Both the position numbers and the translations under genes were made by a program. Below, in pieces: positions 1-7,285 of a stretch of 27,694 nt of DNA (within the stretch, counting starts at the first letter, position 1; the number at the start of each line of letters is the position of its first letter). This DNA is from G039029935 sp039029935 (GTDB taxonomy: Bacteria > Chloroflexota > Anaerolineae > Caldilineales > Caldilineaceae). The stretch is taken from NCBI GenBank assembly GCA_039029935.1, contig JBCCFC010000011.1, forward strand, positions 1 to 27,694. The letters are read 5' to 3'. A model generated the notes under the pieces. It saw nothing but the letters and a program-made list of their open reading frames with translations. It did not search any database and was not told the origin of the DNA.

Positions 1-135
1 CTAATTTCTTTTTGCTTAATATTTTGCTGACATCTAATTCTTCCAATTTTGACAGCAAATCGTAAGAAAATGCGCTTGAATTTGTCGATATTGCATCGCT
101 ATACTTGACAGAAAGCACAAAATTTTATGGAATAG

Positions 136-170
136 AATGGGCATGATGTGTCGATCATGCCCATTTTTTT
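136..170 (+). terminator. Rho-independent terminator of an upstream gene
   Basis: A perfect 12-bp stem (136-147 with 154-165, arm AATGGGCATGAT) closes a 6-nt loop and runs directly into a T tract ending at 170. The T tract is on the plus strand, so it should end transcription of a rightward gene lying left of the window. Confidence 0.8.
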
Positions 171-210
171 GCATAATGCATTCCACAAACCAAACAAACA
201 GGACAAAGGC

Positions 211-281
211 CAGTATCGCAGGTTGGCTACCTGCGTCATAGATAACCAATCTGTGATACTGGTTTATATTTTCCTATTCAA
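211..281 (+). repeat. Two-hairpin intergenic repeat, copy A
   Basis: Outer arms CAGTATC (211-217) and GATACTG (255-261) are complementary. They enclose two small hairpins: GCAGGT/ACCTGC with a 5-nt loop, and an ATAGAT-type arm pairing with ATCTGT. The whole could fold as a three-way junction in DNA or RNA. Eight bases downstream is the 12-mer TTTCCTATTCAA (270-281), also present beside copy B at 19994-20005, which suggests the mobile or conserved unit is about 71 bp. Related copies lie at 14685-14880 (tandem), 19936 and 26480. This copy sits about 50 bp upstream of the receiver-like gene. Confidence 0.8.
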
Positions 282-310
282 CTAGAAAAATTTACTGGGA
301 AATTTTTGCA

Positions 311-772
311 ATGCACTGTCAAACAGAACAAGAAGATGCGGATACGTCTCAGGGTAACGAGCATTCGCAAACCAAAATTGCATGGTTGCGAAATGATGCT
401 CGAACACATATTAAATCTCAACAATTGATCGAAAAATTTTCTGATCAAGGCATGGATATCTGGGTCATGAATGTCCAGAATTTCCCCGTAGAAAAAGTCA
501 TTTGCTTTGATTTCTTTATGTTGGAATATGCCGATACAGAGACAACTCATTCACAGATGCAGCCAATATCAAGCATTAACCACACGCTTCAAGATATTCG
601 CAGTAGCACTTTTGCGCCATTAGTAATTTTAATCGAAGGGCAAGAGATGGAGCAGGTATTGCATGTGATTGAGTCTGGCGCAGATGCGATTTTGCCCATC
701 AACACTGCTAGCGAAGTCATCCTTGCTCGTTGTCAGGCTTTGCTAAGACGCTGGAACAGGTTTAACAGATAG
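311..772 (+). CDS. Degenerate response-regulator receiver-like protein
   Basis: A 153-residue protein whose second half (about 100-150) follows the last strands and helices of a CheY-type receiver: a hydrophobic strand (PLVILIEG), an ESGADAILP turn and a terminal ILARCQALLRR helix. The likely phosphoacceptor position is the Asp in VICFDFFML near residue 68. The N-terminal acidic pair is reduced to ND, the conserved Thr/Ser after the fourth strand is not visible, and the conserved Lys of the KPF motif appears to be replaced (PIN). It therefore looks like a pseudo-receiver that may not be phosphorylated normally. There is no DNA-binding or output domain. The stop is 1 nt before the start of the lipoprotein gene at 774, so the two are very probably co-transcribed. 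The Shine-Dalgarno sequence is weak. Confidence 0.6.
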   Translation: MHCQTEQEDADTSQGNEHSQTKIAWLRNDARTHIKSQQLIEKFSDQGMDIWVMNVQNFPVEKVICFDFFMLEYADTETTHSQMQPISSINHTLQDIRSSTFAPLVILIEGQEMEQVLHVIESGADAILPINTASEVILARCQALLRRWNRFNR

Positions 773-773
773 A

Positions 774-2522
774 ATGGACAAACGCTCAACGAATATAGTC
801 AAGCTGTCACTACTCACCCTACCCTTGGTGCTGGTGTTATTGGCGGCTTGTGGTCGAGATCGGCCAACGCCAGACGCACCGGAGCCAGCGACAGCAACGC
901 CTGTCTTGGCAGCGATATCGCTGGTGGATGCCCCGTTGCTCTCATCTGACCATCTGGCACAGGGATTTGCATGGCACTGTGACCATCCGCCCGAAGCATC
1001 GCTCGAATGCACAGCCACACCACAAAGCATCACGCTGGATGTGACCGCCAACGCCAGCACCTATGCTCGCTGGAGCCTCAACTGGCGTGAAAGCCTTGCG
1101 GACTCAACACTGTCCGGTCCATTGTTGACAGGTGATGAAACGTTGACATTGGCAATACGACGCAAGGGTCAGCTTTCGCCCAATCTCTATTTGGTAACAG
1201 CCGATGGGCAACGTCTTCATCTCAATTTGAATGCCTATGGCCTCAATGAGGGGCAAGAGAATCTGCTACAAACTTTGCATATTCCATTGCAAGAATTTGT
1301 AGACGAGGAAGGCAACCGCTTGGTCTACAACGCCATTGAGGAGGTCCAGATTGCCTTTGAGTGGGCCGATATGGATGGCGAGTTGATGATTCAGGACTTC
1401 CGCTTTGCGTCTGTTTGGCAGGAATCTGTCATGGTATCTGACGAATCCAAAGAACTGGCGGCAACGTTGCAAATTCCTGACGATTTTGTGATTGAGCCAA
1501 TGGTTGATGGTGTTCGTGAAATGACGCAGATTATTTTTGCGACAGACGGCTCCATGTTGGTGAGCCAGCAACGTGGACGTGTATGGTCCTATCAAGATAG
1601 CGATGATGACGGGCATTATGACCAGCGGCATTTGCATACCACAGGCTTTACCGAGATTGTCGGGCTACTGTATGATCCCATTGACGATGCGGTGTGGATT
1701 GGTGGACGCGGTAAGCTGTATCGTGTGCAAGACACGGACGCCAATGGTGTGGCTGACACCTATGAAGTGCGGCTGACCGATTTGCCTTGGGGACGCCATC
1801 AAAACAACGGGCTTGTCTGGAATCCCGACCCGGACCCCTTTACGGGTGAAGAAGGCCATCACTGGATTTACTTTGGCTTGGGTTCGACCGAAGATTTGGA
1901 AGATGGCGGTCCGCTGAATTCGACTGTGCTACGCTTTCCCCGCAATAGTACAGCAGGGCAAGATGACCTCGAAGTGGTCAGCCGAGGCAACCGCAATGCC
2001 TACATGCTGACATGGGGACAGGTTCCCGTTGATTTATCACAGCCGGATGGCGATTGGGCATGGCAACTGTTTGCAGGCGAAAATGGTCCCGACTTTAATG
2101 ATGCACCTGATGAGGTCAACCATATCCGCTGGCAACATCATTATGGATTCCCAGAGCAATTTGGTCTAGTTGAGGATGGACAGGTAGATGGCGAACCCTA
2201 CAGCGGTCCTGTCTACCCTGTGACTGCCCACGCCAGTGCCAGCGGTGTGGCGTATGTCAACAATCCTGATTGGCCGGAAACGTACCGCACACTCTATGTC
2301 TCCCTCTTTGGGCAGGTCTTTGGCACAGAAATTGCCGGACACAAAGTCCAACGGGTGACGTTAAGCGCAGAGGAAACATCCACAGGCACAACCTATCGCG
2401 GGGAACCAGATGATTTTGTGTTGGGTGTAGACCGTCCGCTGCCGATGATGGTGGGGCCACAGGGAAATTTGTGGTTTGGTGATTATGCAACGGGTGTGAT
2501 TTATCGGGTTTCGTACAGATAA
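774..2522 (+). CDS. Lipoprotein, PQQ-type sorbosone/glucose dehydrogenase-like beta-propeller
   Basis: 582 residues. The N-terminus is a lipoprotein signal with lipobox LLAAC (Cys26), so the protein should be anchored on the outer face of the membrane. Residues about 30-225 form a separate poorly conserved domain. From about 235 onward the sequence follows the soluble sugar-dehydrogenase propeller family: a PDDFVIEPM opening, GRHQNNGLVWNPD near 339-351 (the His-Asn-Gly segment that holds the catalytic His in relatives), and LFAGENGPDFNDAPDEVN further on. Two DxDxDG-type loops, DSDDDGHYD (about 275) and DTDANGVAD (about 320), look like calcium-binding loops common in this propeller group. Substrate and cofactor cannot be told from sequence. 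It directly follows the receiver-like gene (1-nt gap) and converges on the LarA-like gene at 2548. Confidence 0.75.
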   Translation: MDKRSTNIVKLSLLTLPLVLVLLAACGRDRPTPDAPEPATATPVLAAISLVDAPLLSSDHLAQGFAWHCDHPPEASLECTATPQSITLDVTANASTYARWSLNWRESLADSTLSGPLLTGDETLTLAIRRKGQLSPNLYLVTADGQRLHLNLNAYGLNEGQENLLQTLHIPLQEFVDEEGNRLVYNAIEEVQIAFEWADMDGELMIQDFRFASVWQESVMVSDESKELAATLQIPDDFVIEPMVDGVREMTQIIFATDGSMLVSQQRGRVWSYQDSDDDGHYDQRHLHTTGFTEIVGLLYDPIDDAVWIGGRGKLYRVQDTDANGVADTYEVRLTDLPWGRHQNNGLVWNPDPDPFTGEEGHHWIYFGLGSTEDLEDGGPLNSTVLRFPRNSTAGQDDLEVVSRGNRNAYMLTWGQVPVDLSQPDGDWAWQLFAGENGPDFNDAPDEVNHIRWQHHYGFPEQFGLVEDGQVDGEPYSGPVYPVTAHASASGVAYVNNPDWPETYRTLYVSLFGQVFGTEIAGHKVQRVTLSAEETSTGTTYRGEPDDFVLGVDRPLPMMVGPQGNLWFGDYATGVIYRVSYR

Positions 2523-2547
2523 GAGCGCAATGGGCAGGATACCCGTG

Positions 2548-3864
2548 TTACGGTTCCATCTGCCAAGGACTCGTCATCATACCCTGTTCGTCAAAGGCAA
2601 GAGGACATTCATCGTCAAAGGTCAACCGAGGATGAGCGTCGATATCGGTGCGTAGGTTGGTACTGACCCAGAGCTTGTCAAGCTGGAGGGTGTTGGGAAT
2701 CATCACAATGCGGGCATCGTGCAATGGTGTCGCTGCACCACGCAGTGCTAGCTGGATTGCCTGCTGATCATTGGGCATGACTATCGGCAGGTGTGCTTTC
2801 AACATGCCCATGATGCCAGAGGTTAATGCATTCATGTAGGTGGCATGATAGTCAACTTGACTCGCAACACGAGCAGTGGTGACATTGGCAAGCCCCATCC
2901 CGTTGGCGTTGCCATGTGTCTCTTCGGTCAAGTCGAGAAAAGCCACACTGCAAATGTCTGGTCCCCCAAATTTTTCGTCATCTTCACGGGGAATACGCAG
3001 TCGCCCCAATACATTGGTATCCATGCCCGTGCCACTGATATTTTTGCCTAGCTGACGGACAACCAGTACTTCAATCATCGGAAAGGGCAGGCTCGCCATC
3101 AGTGATTTCGCACGTTCCAACAATGCCGCCTCGCGCTCCGCACCAATCTCCGCCGCCGTTAGCCCAGCAATTTCAGCAGTCATATCATAGGCATTCTCGA
3201 CAATGGCGATGCCACCCAGCAGATTTGTATTGGATTCATAGACACGCGCCGCTGGAGCCAGATGTTCTTTGAGTGCGGTGACACCGGGGGCATGCATGGT
3301 CGCTGCTCCATGCTGTTTGCCCATGCCAATGACGGCCATCTTTGCCAGTCCACTCTCAATGTGGCTGCGAAAACTGGTGTGCGGTTTGACACGGTTGACC
3401 AAAATCGTGTGGTCCGCCGCTGCTGAAACCGTATCCTGACAGAGTGTAGGACCATTGGACACACGGCCAATCTCCTGCACATCCATCGTCGCACGAATCG
3501 GCACACCCATTGTCTCTTCGGTGATGCCAAACCCCGCCAGCATCCCCACCTGCCCCTCGACAGTCGCCCCACCATGACTGCCCATCAGCGGTGTGACAAA
3601 AGGTTGTGCGCCATGTGCCAGCAAGCGATCCACAACGGCTTTGGTGATCTGGTCAATGGCGTGAATACCGCGACTGCCCGAACCAACGGCCACGCTATCA
3701 CCCGCGTTGATCCGCGCCAACATGCCGCTCTCCTCCAGTGCCTTCTGTGCTGCTGCTCGCACATCTTCCACTTGGGGCGCATCAAACGTCTGCGTCACGG
3801 CCAGCATCGTCTCTGGCAAGTCCATTGAAAAGGTTAGGTTTTTGGTTTCTTCTACTACATTCAT
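2548..3864 (-). CDS. LarA-superfamily (lactate racemase domain) protein
   Basis: 438 residues, close to the usual 420-440 of nickel-pincer-nucleotide isomerases related to lactate racemase LarA. The N-terminal half has a Rossmann-like GDSVAVGSGSRGI start (55-67) and GSHGGAT (95-101), matching the position of the first catalytic His region of LarA. It is followed by VKPHTSFRSHIESGLAKM (159-176), with His162, His168 and Lys175, where LarA carries its second His and the Lys bound to the cofactor, then GMGKQHGA (180-187). I infer an isomerase or epimerase of a 2-hydroxy acid or related compound; true lactate racemase activity is not shown. No larB/larC/larE cofactor genes lie in the window. The start codon overlaps the stop of the upstream Rpn remnant as ATGA (3861-3864), suggesting translational coupling. 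Confidence 0.75.
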   Translation of the reverse strand: MNVVEETKNLTFSMDLPETMLAVTQTFDAPQVEDVRAAAQKALEESGMLARINAGDSVAVGSGSRGIHAIDQITKAVVDRLLAHGAQPFVTPLMGSHGGATVEGQVGMLAGFGITEETMGVPIRATMDVQEIGRVSNGPTLCQDTVSAAADHTILVNRVKPHTSFRSHIESGLAKMAVIGMGKQHGAATMHAPGVTALKEHLAPAARVYESNTNLLGGIAIVENAYDMTAEIAGLTAAEIGAEREAALLERAKSLMASLPFPMIEVLVVRQLGKNISGTGMDTNVLGRLRIPREDDEKFGGPDICSVAFLDLTEETHGNANGMGLANVTTARVASQVDYHATYMNALTSGIMGMLKAHLPIVMPNDQQAIQLALRGAATPLHDARIVMIPNTLQLDKLWVSTNLRTDIDAHPRLTFDDECPLAFDEQGMMTSPWQMEP

Positions 3865-4610
3865 GATGGTTGGGTATCCGTCTCCATAATTAACTGCACC
3901 ATAAAGTGGACAAGTCCTTCACGGGACGTTTCGAGCGCGGCATTCACCAACCGATGCATTGCGTTCTCATCATCCACTTCCTCCAAACGCGTGGTAATCT
4001 GGGCTTCATCGGCCTCACTCAAGAGTAATAAATGATTGAGTATGCCAATAATGGATTTGCGGTGCTTCTTGAGATTACCCTGTCGTTCATTTTCAATCAC
4101 CACTCGCTCTTCTTGACGACCTTGCTCACGACCCAACTCAATTCCTTCTTGACGTCCTATCTCTCTCCATCGGTCAAAAAATAGTACTTCCCCCATCTCT
4201 CCCTCCCCTCCTGCAAATACAGTACGAAATGCTTGGTGAATTTTTTCCTCAGATACTCGATTTTTATGCTTACCTGCAAGATATCTTGCGGCAGCTTCTA
4301 CCATAGGCCACAGCTCATCTTGGGGCAACTTGGCGTCAATCAATGGGGTTAATATCTTGATGAGTTTGTCTTCCAATCCCTTATCATGGATATATTTTAA
4401 GAGCAAAAGTCCGGTTTGTAAAGACCCCAATGAGATCAGTTGCTCAATTTTCTTCTCAGTGTATTTTGATGTATCAACCATGATGTAGTCGAATTTTGGG
4501 ACAAATCTGTGTAGCTCTGGGTGTACATACTTAAAGAAGTTGGCGAACTGTTGGTCAATGTTCCAGTCCTTCTGTCCATGATAGAAGATGATGGGGATAA
4601 TTGATATTGG
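3861..4610 (-). pseudogene. 5'-truncated Rpn-family (PD-(D/E)XK) nuclease/transposase-like gene
   Basis: The frame is open from 4658, but that start would be a TTG lying inside or next to the terminator of the neighbouring gene, and the first 14-16 codons have no family character. Similarity begins near 4610 with IIPIIFYHGQKDW, which in Rpn/YhgA-like proteins (usually about 300 residues) follows the nuclease core. The N-terminal FDxAxKxxL region and the D...ExK core are therefore missing. The retained part has the mid-domain and the C-terminal charged helix (about 165-200) rich in RQE repeats that is typical of the family. An internal ATG at 4481 has no clear ribosome-binding site. The stop overlaps the LarA-like start by ATGA. 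I read it as a deletion or recombination remnant that may still be translated in part. An intact-looking relative starts at 27542. Confidence 0.65.
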
Positions 4611-4622
4611 ATATATACAAAC

Positions 4623-4644
4623 AAAAAACCCGCCGTTAGGCAGG
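4623..4644 (-). terminator. Rho-independent terminator for the SdrB-like gene
   Basis: Read on the minus strand: CCTGCC, loop TAAC, GGCGGG, then TTTTTT. The 6-bp GC-rich stem has one G-T pair. It lies about 60 bp after the stop of the small secreted-protein gene (4704-5168). It also marks the left limit of genuine sequence for the truncated Rpn gene, since that frame only continues through it. Confidence 0.75.
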
Positions 4645-4703
4645 TCCTTTGTAGACAATTGATTTAGTTAGTAGGAAAGTTTTCCTGAGAAGTGCTGTTT
4701 CCG

Positions 4704-5168
4704 TTAGTTCTGTACCAGTGGCAGGAATGTAGTGAATGTCTGCGCTGGATATTCGTTCATCTCCAAGTCGGCTGATGCTGTCTCGACACCGAAGTCGAAA
4801 GCGGCTGCGCCACCCAATTCACTGACCTCAACGACGTGTGTGTCAGTGATTGTGTCTGCTGTCTCAGCCCACACTGCGTAGCGACCGAAAGGAACCTCGC
4901 TCATCATGTAAGCGCCGTTGGCATCGCTGACTGTTGTGAAAACTTCACGTGTCTCCAAGTTCTGCATGAAGACTGTAGCGTTTGGCAGTGCAACTTCGTT
5001 CAATTCCTGCACATTGTTGCCGTTCTCATCTGCCCAGATTGTGCCACTGACGAAGCTGGTTGCGTCGCTGCTGGCGAAGGCGGCTGTTGCGCCAAAAACC
5101 TGTGTCAGGATGATGATGATTGCGATTGCTGTTAATTTGATTGTGCCCTTGAAATTTGATACTGCCAT
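4704..5168 (-). CDS. Small secreted protein with SdrD B-like / CnaB-like domain
   Basis: 154 residues. A signal peptide spans about 1-32 (basic start, AIAIIIILTQVFG core, FASS cleavage region). Residues about 38-130 match a single prealbumin-like domain of the SdrB/carboxypeptidase-regulatory type: VSGTIWADENGN, then LPNATVFMQN and TVSDANGAYMMSEVPFGRYAV. The chain ends FLPLVQN; from memory, FLPLV/YLPLV-like endings recur in secreted Chloroflexota proteins, and their role is not known to me. No LPXTG motif or anchor helix is present. AGGAAAG lies 5 nt before the ATG and supports this start. Likely a monocistronic surface or secreted protein ended by the terminator at 4623. Confidence 0.7.
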   Translation of the reverse strand: MAVSNFKGTIKLTAIAIIIILTQVFGATAAFASSDATSFVSGTIWADENGNNVQELNEVALPNATVFMQNLETREVFTTVSDANGAYMMSEVPFGRYAVWAETADTITDTHVVEVSELGGAAAFDFGVETASADLEMNEYPAQTFTTFLPLVQN

Positions 5169-5310
5169 TTTACTTTCCTACCTTTTTGAACTATTTGAAA
5201 TCGTTTGTCTTGATTTCATTGTAACATGACAATTCCTGTTTGAAACTGTCACGTAGCTGTTCAAAGTTGGCAGAGTTGAAAGGTGAAAGGGTTGAAAAGT
5301 TGAAGTATAA

Positions 5311-5356
5311 AAAGAATGGTGGTTGGATTAACAAAATCCAACCACCATTCTTTTTT
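5311..5356. terminator. Strong bidirectional terminator-type hairpin
   Basis: A perfect 19-bp stem (5311-5329 with 5335-5353) around loop AACAA, with T tracts on both sides when read on either strand. It lies in a divergent gap, about 140 bp from the start of the SdrB-like gene and 100 bp before the zinc-ribbon microgene, where no visible gene needs terminating. Just left of it (about 5275-5305) are several GTTGAA/GGTGAA words at roughly 8-9-bp spacing, a weak relative of the 8-bp tandem repeats elsewhere in the window. Confidence 0.75.
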
Positions 5357-5432
5357 ATCAATTCAGTATGACAACAGAACTGATGTGTGGTAATATACCA
5401 GATGCCACCATGTTGACGCATGGTGAGCTTAT

Positions 5433-5443
5433 GAAAGGAGGTA
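5433..5443 (+). promoter_or_regulatory. Strong RBS of the microgene, with a perfect downstream complement
   Basis: GAAAGGAGGTA is a near-perfect Shine-Dalgarno sequence, about 9-10 nt before the ATG at 5453. Its exact 11-nt reverse complement, TACCTCCTTTC, lies at 5666-5676, about 65 nt after the microgene stop, and the flanks add a few further matches. Pairing in the mRNA would hide the ribosome-binding site. Confidence 0.65.
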
Positions 5444-5452
5444 CGATACATC

Positions 5453-5599
5453 ATGTGTGATTGTGTACCAGAAGTCTGTCCTGTGTGCAAACGGGAAGAC
5501 TTCACTGCTCACCTTGGGTGGGCAGAGTGTCATCATTGTGGTCACGAGTGGTCCATTCCACTTTGTGAACACGATGAGCAAGTTGAAGAGTCTGAATAA
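5453..5599 (+). CDS. 48-residue zinc-ribbon microprotein
   Basis: The protein begins MCDCVPEVCPVC and ends with an acidic tail (EQVEESE). It has a classic ribbon pair, CPVC (9-12) and CHHCG (26-30), 13 residues apart, plus extra Cys at 2, 4 and 38 and several His (20, 27, 28, 31, 40), so it probably binds zinc or another metal. It is about the size of a lone zinc ribbon as found in small nucleic-acid- or protein-binding adaptors; I do not recognise a named family. The start is strongly supported by GAAAGGAGGTA at 5433-5443. A 16-codon frame (ATG at 5410, stop at 5458-5460) overlaps its start and could be a leader peptide, with little support. It is followed by a 10-bp hairpin at 5617-5648. 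Confidence 0.7.
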   Translation: MCDCVPEVCPVCKREDFTAHLGWAECHHCGHEWSIPLCEHDEQVEESE

Positions 5600-5616
5600 T
5601 CTTTAGACTTTTCAAC

Positions 5617-5648
5617 GGGGTTGATATTTTTGTAAAAGTATCAACCCC
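5617..5648 (+). terminator. Hairpin after the zinc-ribbon microgene
   Basis: A perfect 10-bp stem (GGGGTTGATA with TATCAACCCC) around a 12-nt loop, 17 bp after the microgene stop. There is no following T tract, so it may be a weak terminator, an mRNA 3'-end stabiliser or an attenuator before the gene at 5721. The anti-RBS sequence (5666-5676) lies 18 nt beyond it. Confidence 0.5.
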
Positions 5649-5720
5649 TCATACATAGATTATCATACCTCCTTTCTCATGTCAATTGAAATTTTTGAGG
5701 TGTTTTGAAAGGTGAATAAC

Positions 5721-6038
5721 ATGAGTTCTAGTACAGAGAAAACAAAACGCATTTATCCAAATTTCAGCCTGTCAGCAAAAATTGAAGCCTATTTGAAAAG
5801 TGTCGCCAAAGGCTTTGACCGCAAAGGAATAAATCCACCGCGAGACATCATCATGCACATGAAAAATACACCGGATGAGTGGATTTTCGTGGGCTTTATT
5901 CCCAAACGCAAAACCCGTCTTGGCTGGTTTATGTATCACATGATTCACGGCATTGCGATGGGCTATCCTTTTCATCGGGTGCTTGCCTTTTCGTTGATCA
6001 CGACGAAGTATGACGACAAAAAAGAAAAGTCTCAATAA
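5721..6038 (+). CDS. Small basic hypothetical protein
   Basis: 105 residues from the ATG at 5721. An in-frame GTG at 5712 would give 108, but GAAAGGTGA at 5707-5715 overlaps that GTG and is well placed as the ribosome-binding site for the ATG, so I prefer 5721. The protein is Lys/Arg rich with a charged C-terminal tail (YDDKKEKSQ). Residues about 50-90 form a more hydrophobic stretch (EWIFVGFIPKRKTRLGW, then FMYHMIHGIAMGYPF) that could be a compact beta/alpha core or a weak membrane-binding segment. I do not recognise a family. It lies 121 bp downstream of the zinc-ribbon microgene on the same strand, possibly in one transcript, and converges on recX. Confidence 0.55.
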   Translation: MSSSTEKTKRIYPNFSLSAKIEAYLKSVAKGFDRKGINPPRDIIMHMKNTPDEWIFVGFIPKRKTRLGWFMYHMIHGIAMGYPFHRVLAFSLITTKYDDKKEKSQ

Positions 6039-6077
6039 CGTCAAAACCCTTATTAACTTTATCCGAGAGCATTGCAC

Positions 6078-6734
6078 TCACTCTTCCTCATCGCTCATCA
6101 ACATCTCCCAAGCCTGCCGCGCCGCCGTATTCGCTATATAATACCCAAACCCACGCCGCCCCAGAAACCCCATCGCTTTTTTCATAAACGTTTCTTCATC
6201 ATAGCGGCTCCAGTTTGACAACTTTGGCTCAATCGCCGCCCAAGCCGAAAGCTCTTCGTCGATTTCTGCGAGGACTTCCTCAATCACGTCATTGTCAATC
6301 CCTTTCTGGCGCAGTTCATAGCGCAGGGCACGAGCACTGCGGGGGCGAAAGCGTTCGCGGTTTTCAATCCAAAATTGGGCAAAGGCAACGTCATCAACAT
6401 AGCGTCGTTCGAGTAGGCGTTGGATGGTAGCGTCAATCACGGCGGGTGGCACATCATGTTCTCGCAGGTTTTGCTCGACCTCGCGCTGGCTGCGGGGGCG
6501 GTAGCTGAGAAAGCGGATAGCACGTTCGTAAGCTCGCTCGCCAACATCCAGTGTTTGCAGTTGATGAATGTCATCATCGGTCAATTGCTGGCCGGGCTGG
6601 AGATTGGCCTGTTCGATGGTGGTAATGTTAAGGGCAAAGGCGTAGTCGCCATCGAGAAAGATATTGACACGATCTTTGTTGCGTTTTTGGACGGAAATTG
6701 AGGTCACTTTTTTTGACATCACTTTTTTTGACAT
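6078..6734 (-). CDS. recX: Regulatory protein RecX
   Basis: 218 residues. After a short N-terminal beta region (VNIFLDGDYAFALN, about 23-36, characteristic of many RecX proteins) come the three-helix repeats: RAIRFLSYRPRSQREVEQNL, then VIDATIQRLLERRYVDDVAFAQFWIENR and the third repeat near RALRYELRQKGIDNDVIEEVL. RecX binds RecA filaments and limits or modulates recombination. No recA lies nearby. The first ten residues read MSKKVMSKKV because a 15-bp unit is directly duplicated, giving two possible ATG starts (6734, 6719). The first overlaps the upstream kinase-like gene by 16 bp, and GAGAGG lies about 11 nt before it, so I keep 6734. Co-transcription with the kinase-like gene is likely. Confidence 0.9.
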   Translation of the reverse strand: MSKKVMSKKVTSISVQKRNKDRVNIFLDGDYAFALNITTIEQANLQPGQQLTDDDIHQLQTLDVGERAYERAIRFLSYRPRSQREVEQNLREHDVPPAVIDATIQRLLERRYVDDVAFAQFWIENRERFRPRSARALRYELRQKGIDNDVIEEVLAEIDEELSAWAAIEPKLSNWSRYDEETFMKKAMGFLGRRGFGYYIANTAARQAWEMLMSDEEE

Positions 6735-7285
6735 CGCTGCTGTACCCTCTCAAAGGTTGCCTGTATGGATTGTTGAAAATCTGTGCCTGTGTCCGCAAAG
6801 GGAATGCCCAGTTCTTTACAGGACTGCTCTAACTGTTGGCTTTGATTGATATATCGTTCTACAAGCTGACGTAATTGCAAATCAGATAAATCCGTTGTCC
6901 AGTCCTGTGGATTGGCATAGTGTCTAATTTGGGTACACTTCAACTCTGGCGATATGGTGGGATAGCCCAGACAAACGACACAATCACGGTCTTTCAACGC
7001 CGCCAAGCTCTGAGGCGTGACATGATATACATCGATCACAAAGGCAAAATTTTCATAGCGGAGGTGTTCAATCCATGCCAAGAAAAACGGCTCGAATGTC
7101 GCACACACGCTACCATGCTCTTCATAGTGCGATATGCCATGTTTGGGGAATATCTGCCCAAAGCTCGAAACAATGGCATCAGCGGGCATCAACGAGTAAC
7201 CCATTGCTTTGTGAATCCGCTTTGCCAATATTGTTTTGCCAGAGCGGGGAGTGCCTGCAATGATGATATTTTGTGTGTATTTCAT
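6719..7285 (-). CDS. P-loop NTPase, small-molecule kinase-like
   Basis: 188 residues with a clear Walker A motif GTPRSGKT (11-18) right after the first strand (NIIIAG), the arrangement seen in adenylate/shikimate-kinase-type P-loop proteins. A second hydrophobic strand, FAFVIDVY (about 80-87), may supply the Walker B-like Asp; another, CVVCLGYP, follows near 101-108. The C-terminal third is helical and charged. The substrate cannot be told. The gene overlaps the recX start by 16 bp. A 12-bp perfect palindrome, CAGATTAATCTG (7295-7306), lies just 10 nt before its start codon, and no normal Shine-Dalgarno sequence is visible, so translation or transcription may be controlled there. Confidence 0.65.
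   Translation of the reverse strand: MKYTQNIIIAGTPRSGKTILAKRIHKAMGYSLMPADAIVSSFGQIFPKHGISHYEEHGSVCATFEPFFLAWIEHLRYENFAFVIDVYHVTPQSLAALKDRDCVVCLGYPTISPELKCTQIRHYANPQDWTTDLSDLQLRQLVERYINQSQQLEQSCKELGIPFADTGTDFQQSIQATFERVQQRCQKK

Larger units (their letters stand above)
1..310. other. Left-edge intergenic region without a supported gene
   Basis: No open frame here shows recognisable protein character. A minus-strand frame across 34-249 runs through a terminator hairpin and a palindromic repeat, so I treat it as chance. The region holds a rho-independent terminator (136-170) for a rightward gene outside the window, then the two-hairpin repeat at 211-261, then about 50 bp of AT-rich DNA before the receiver-like gene at 311. 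An AT-rich stretch near 263-272 could serve as a -10 region, but I see no convincing -35 partner. Confidence 0.6.

Noticed and set aside
34..249. Minus-strand frame of 71 codons at the left edge
   Set aside because: It crosses repeat copy A and a terminator hairpin; the hydrophobic stretch comes from low-complexity AT-rich DNA.
743..1060. Minus-strand frame of 105 codons opposite the lipoprotein start
   Set aside because: Shadow of the lipoprotein gene, which has a clear lipobox and family motifs on the plus strand.
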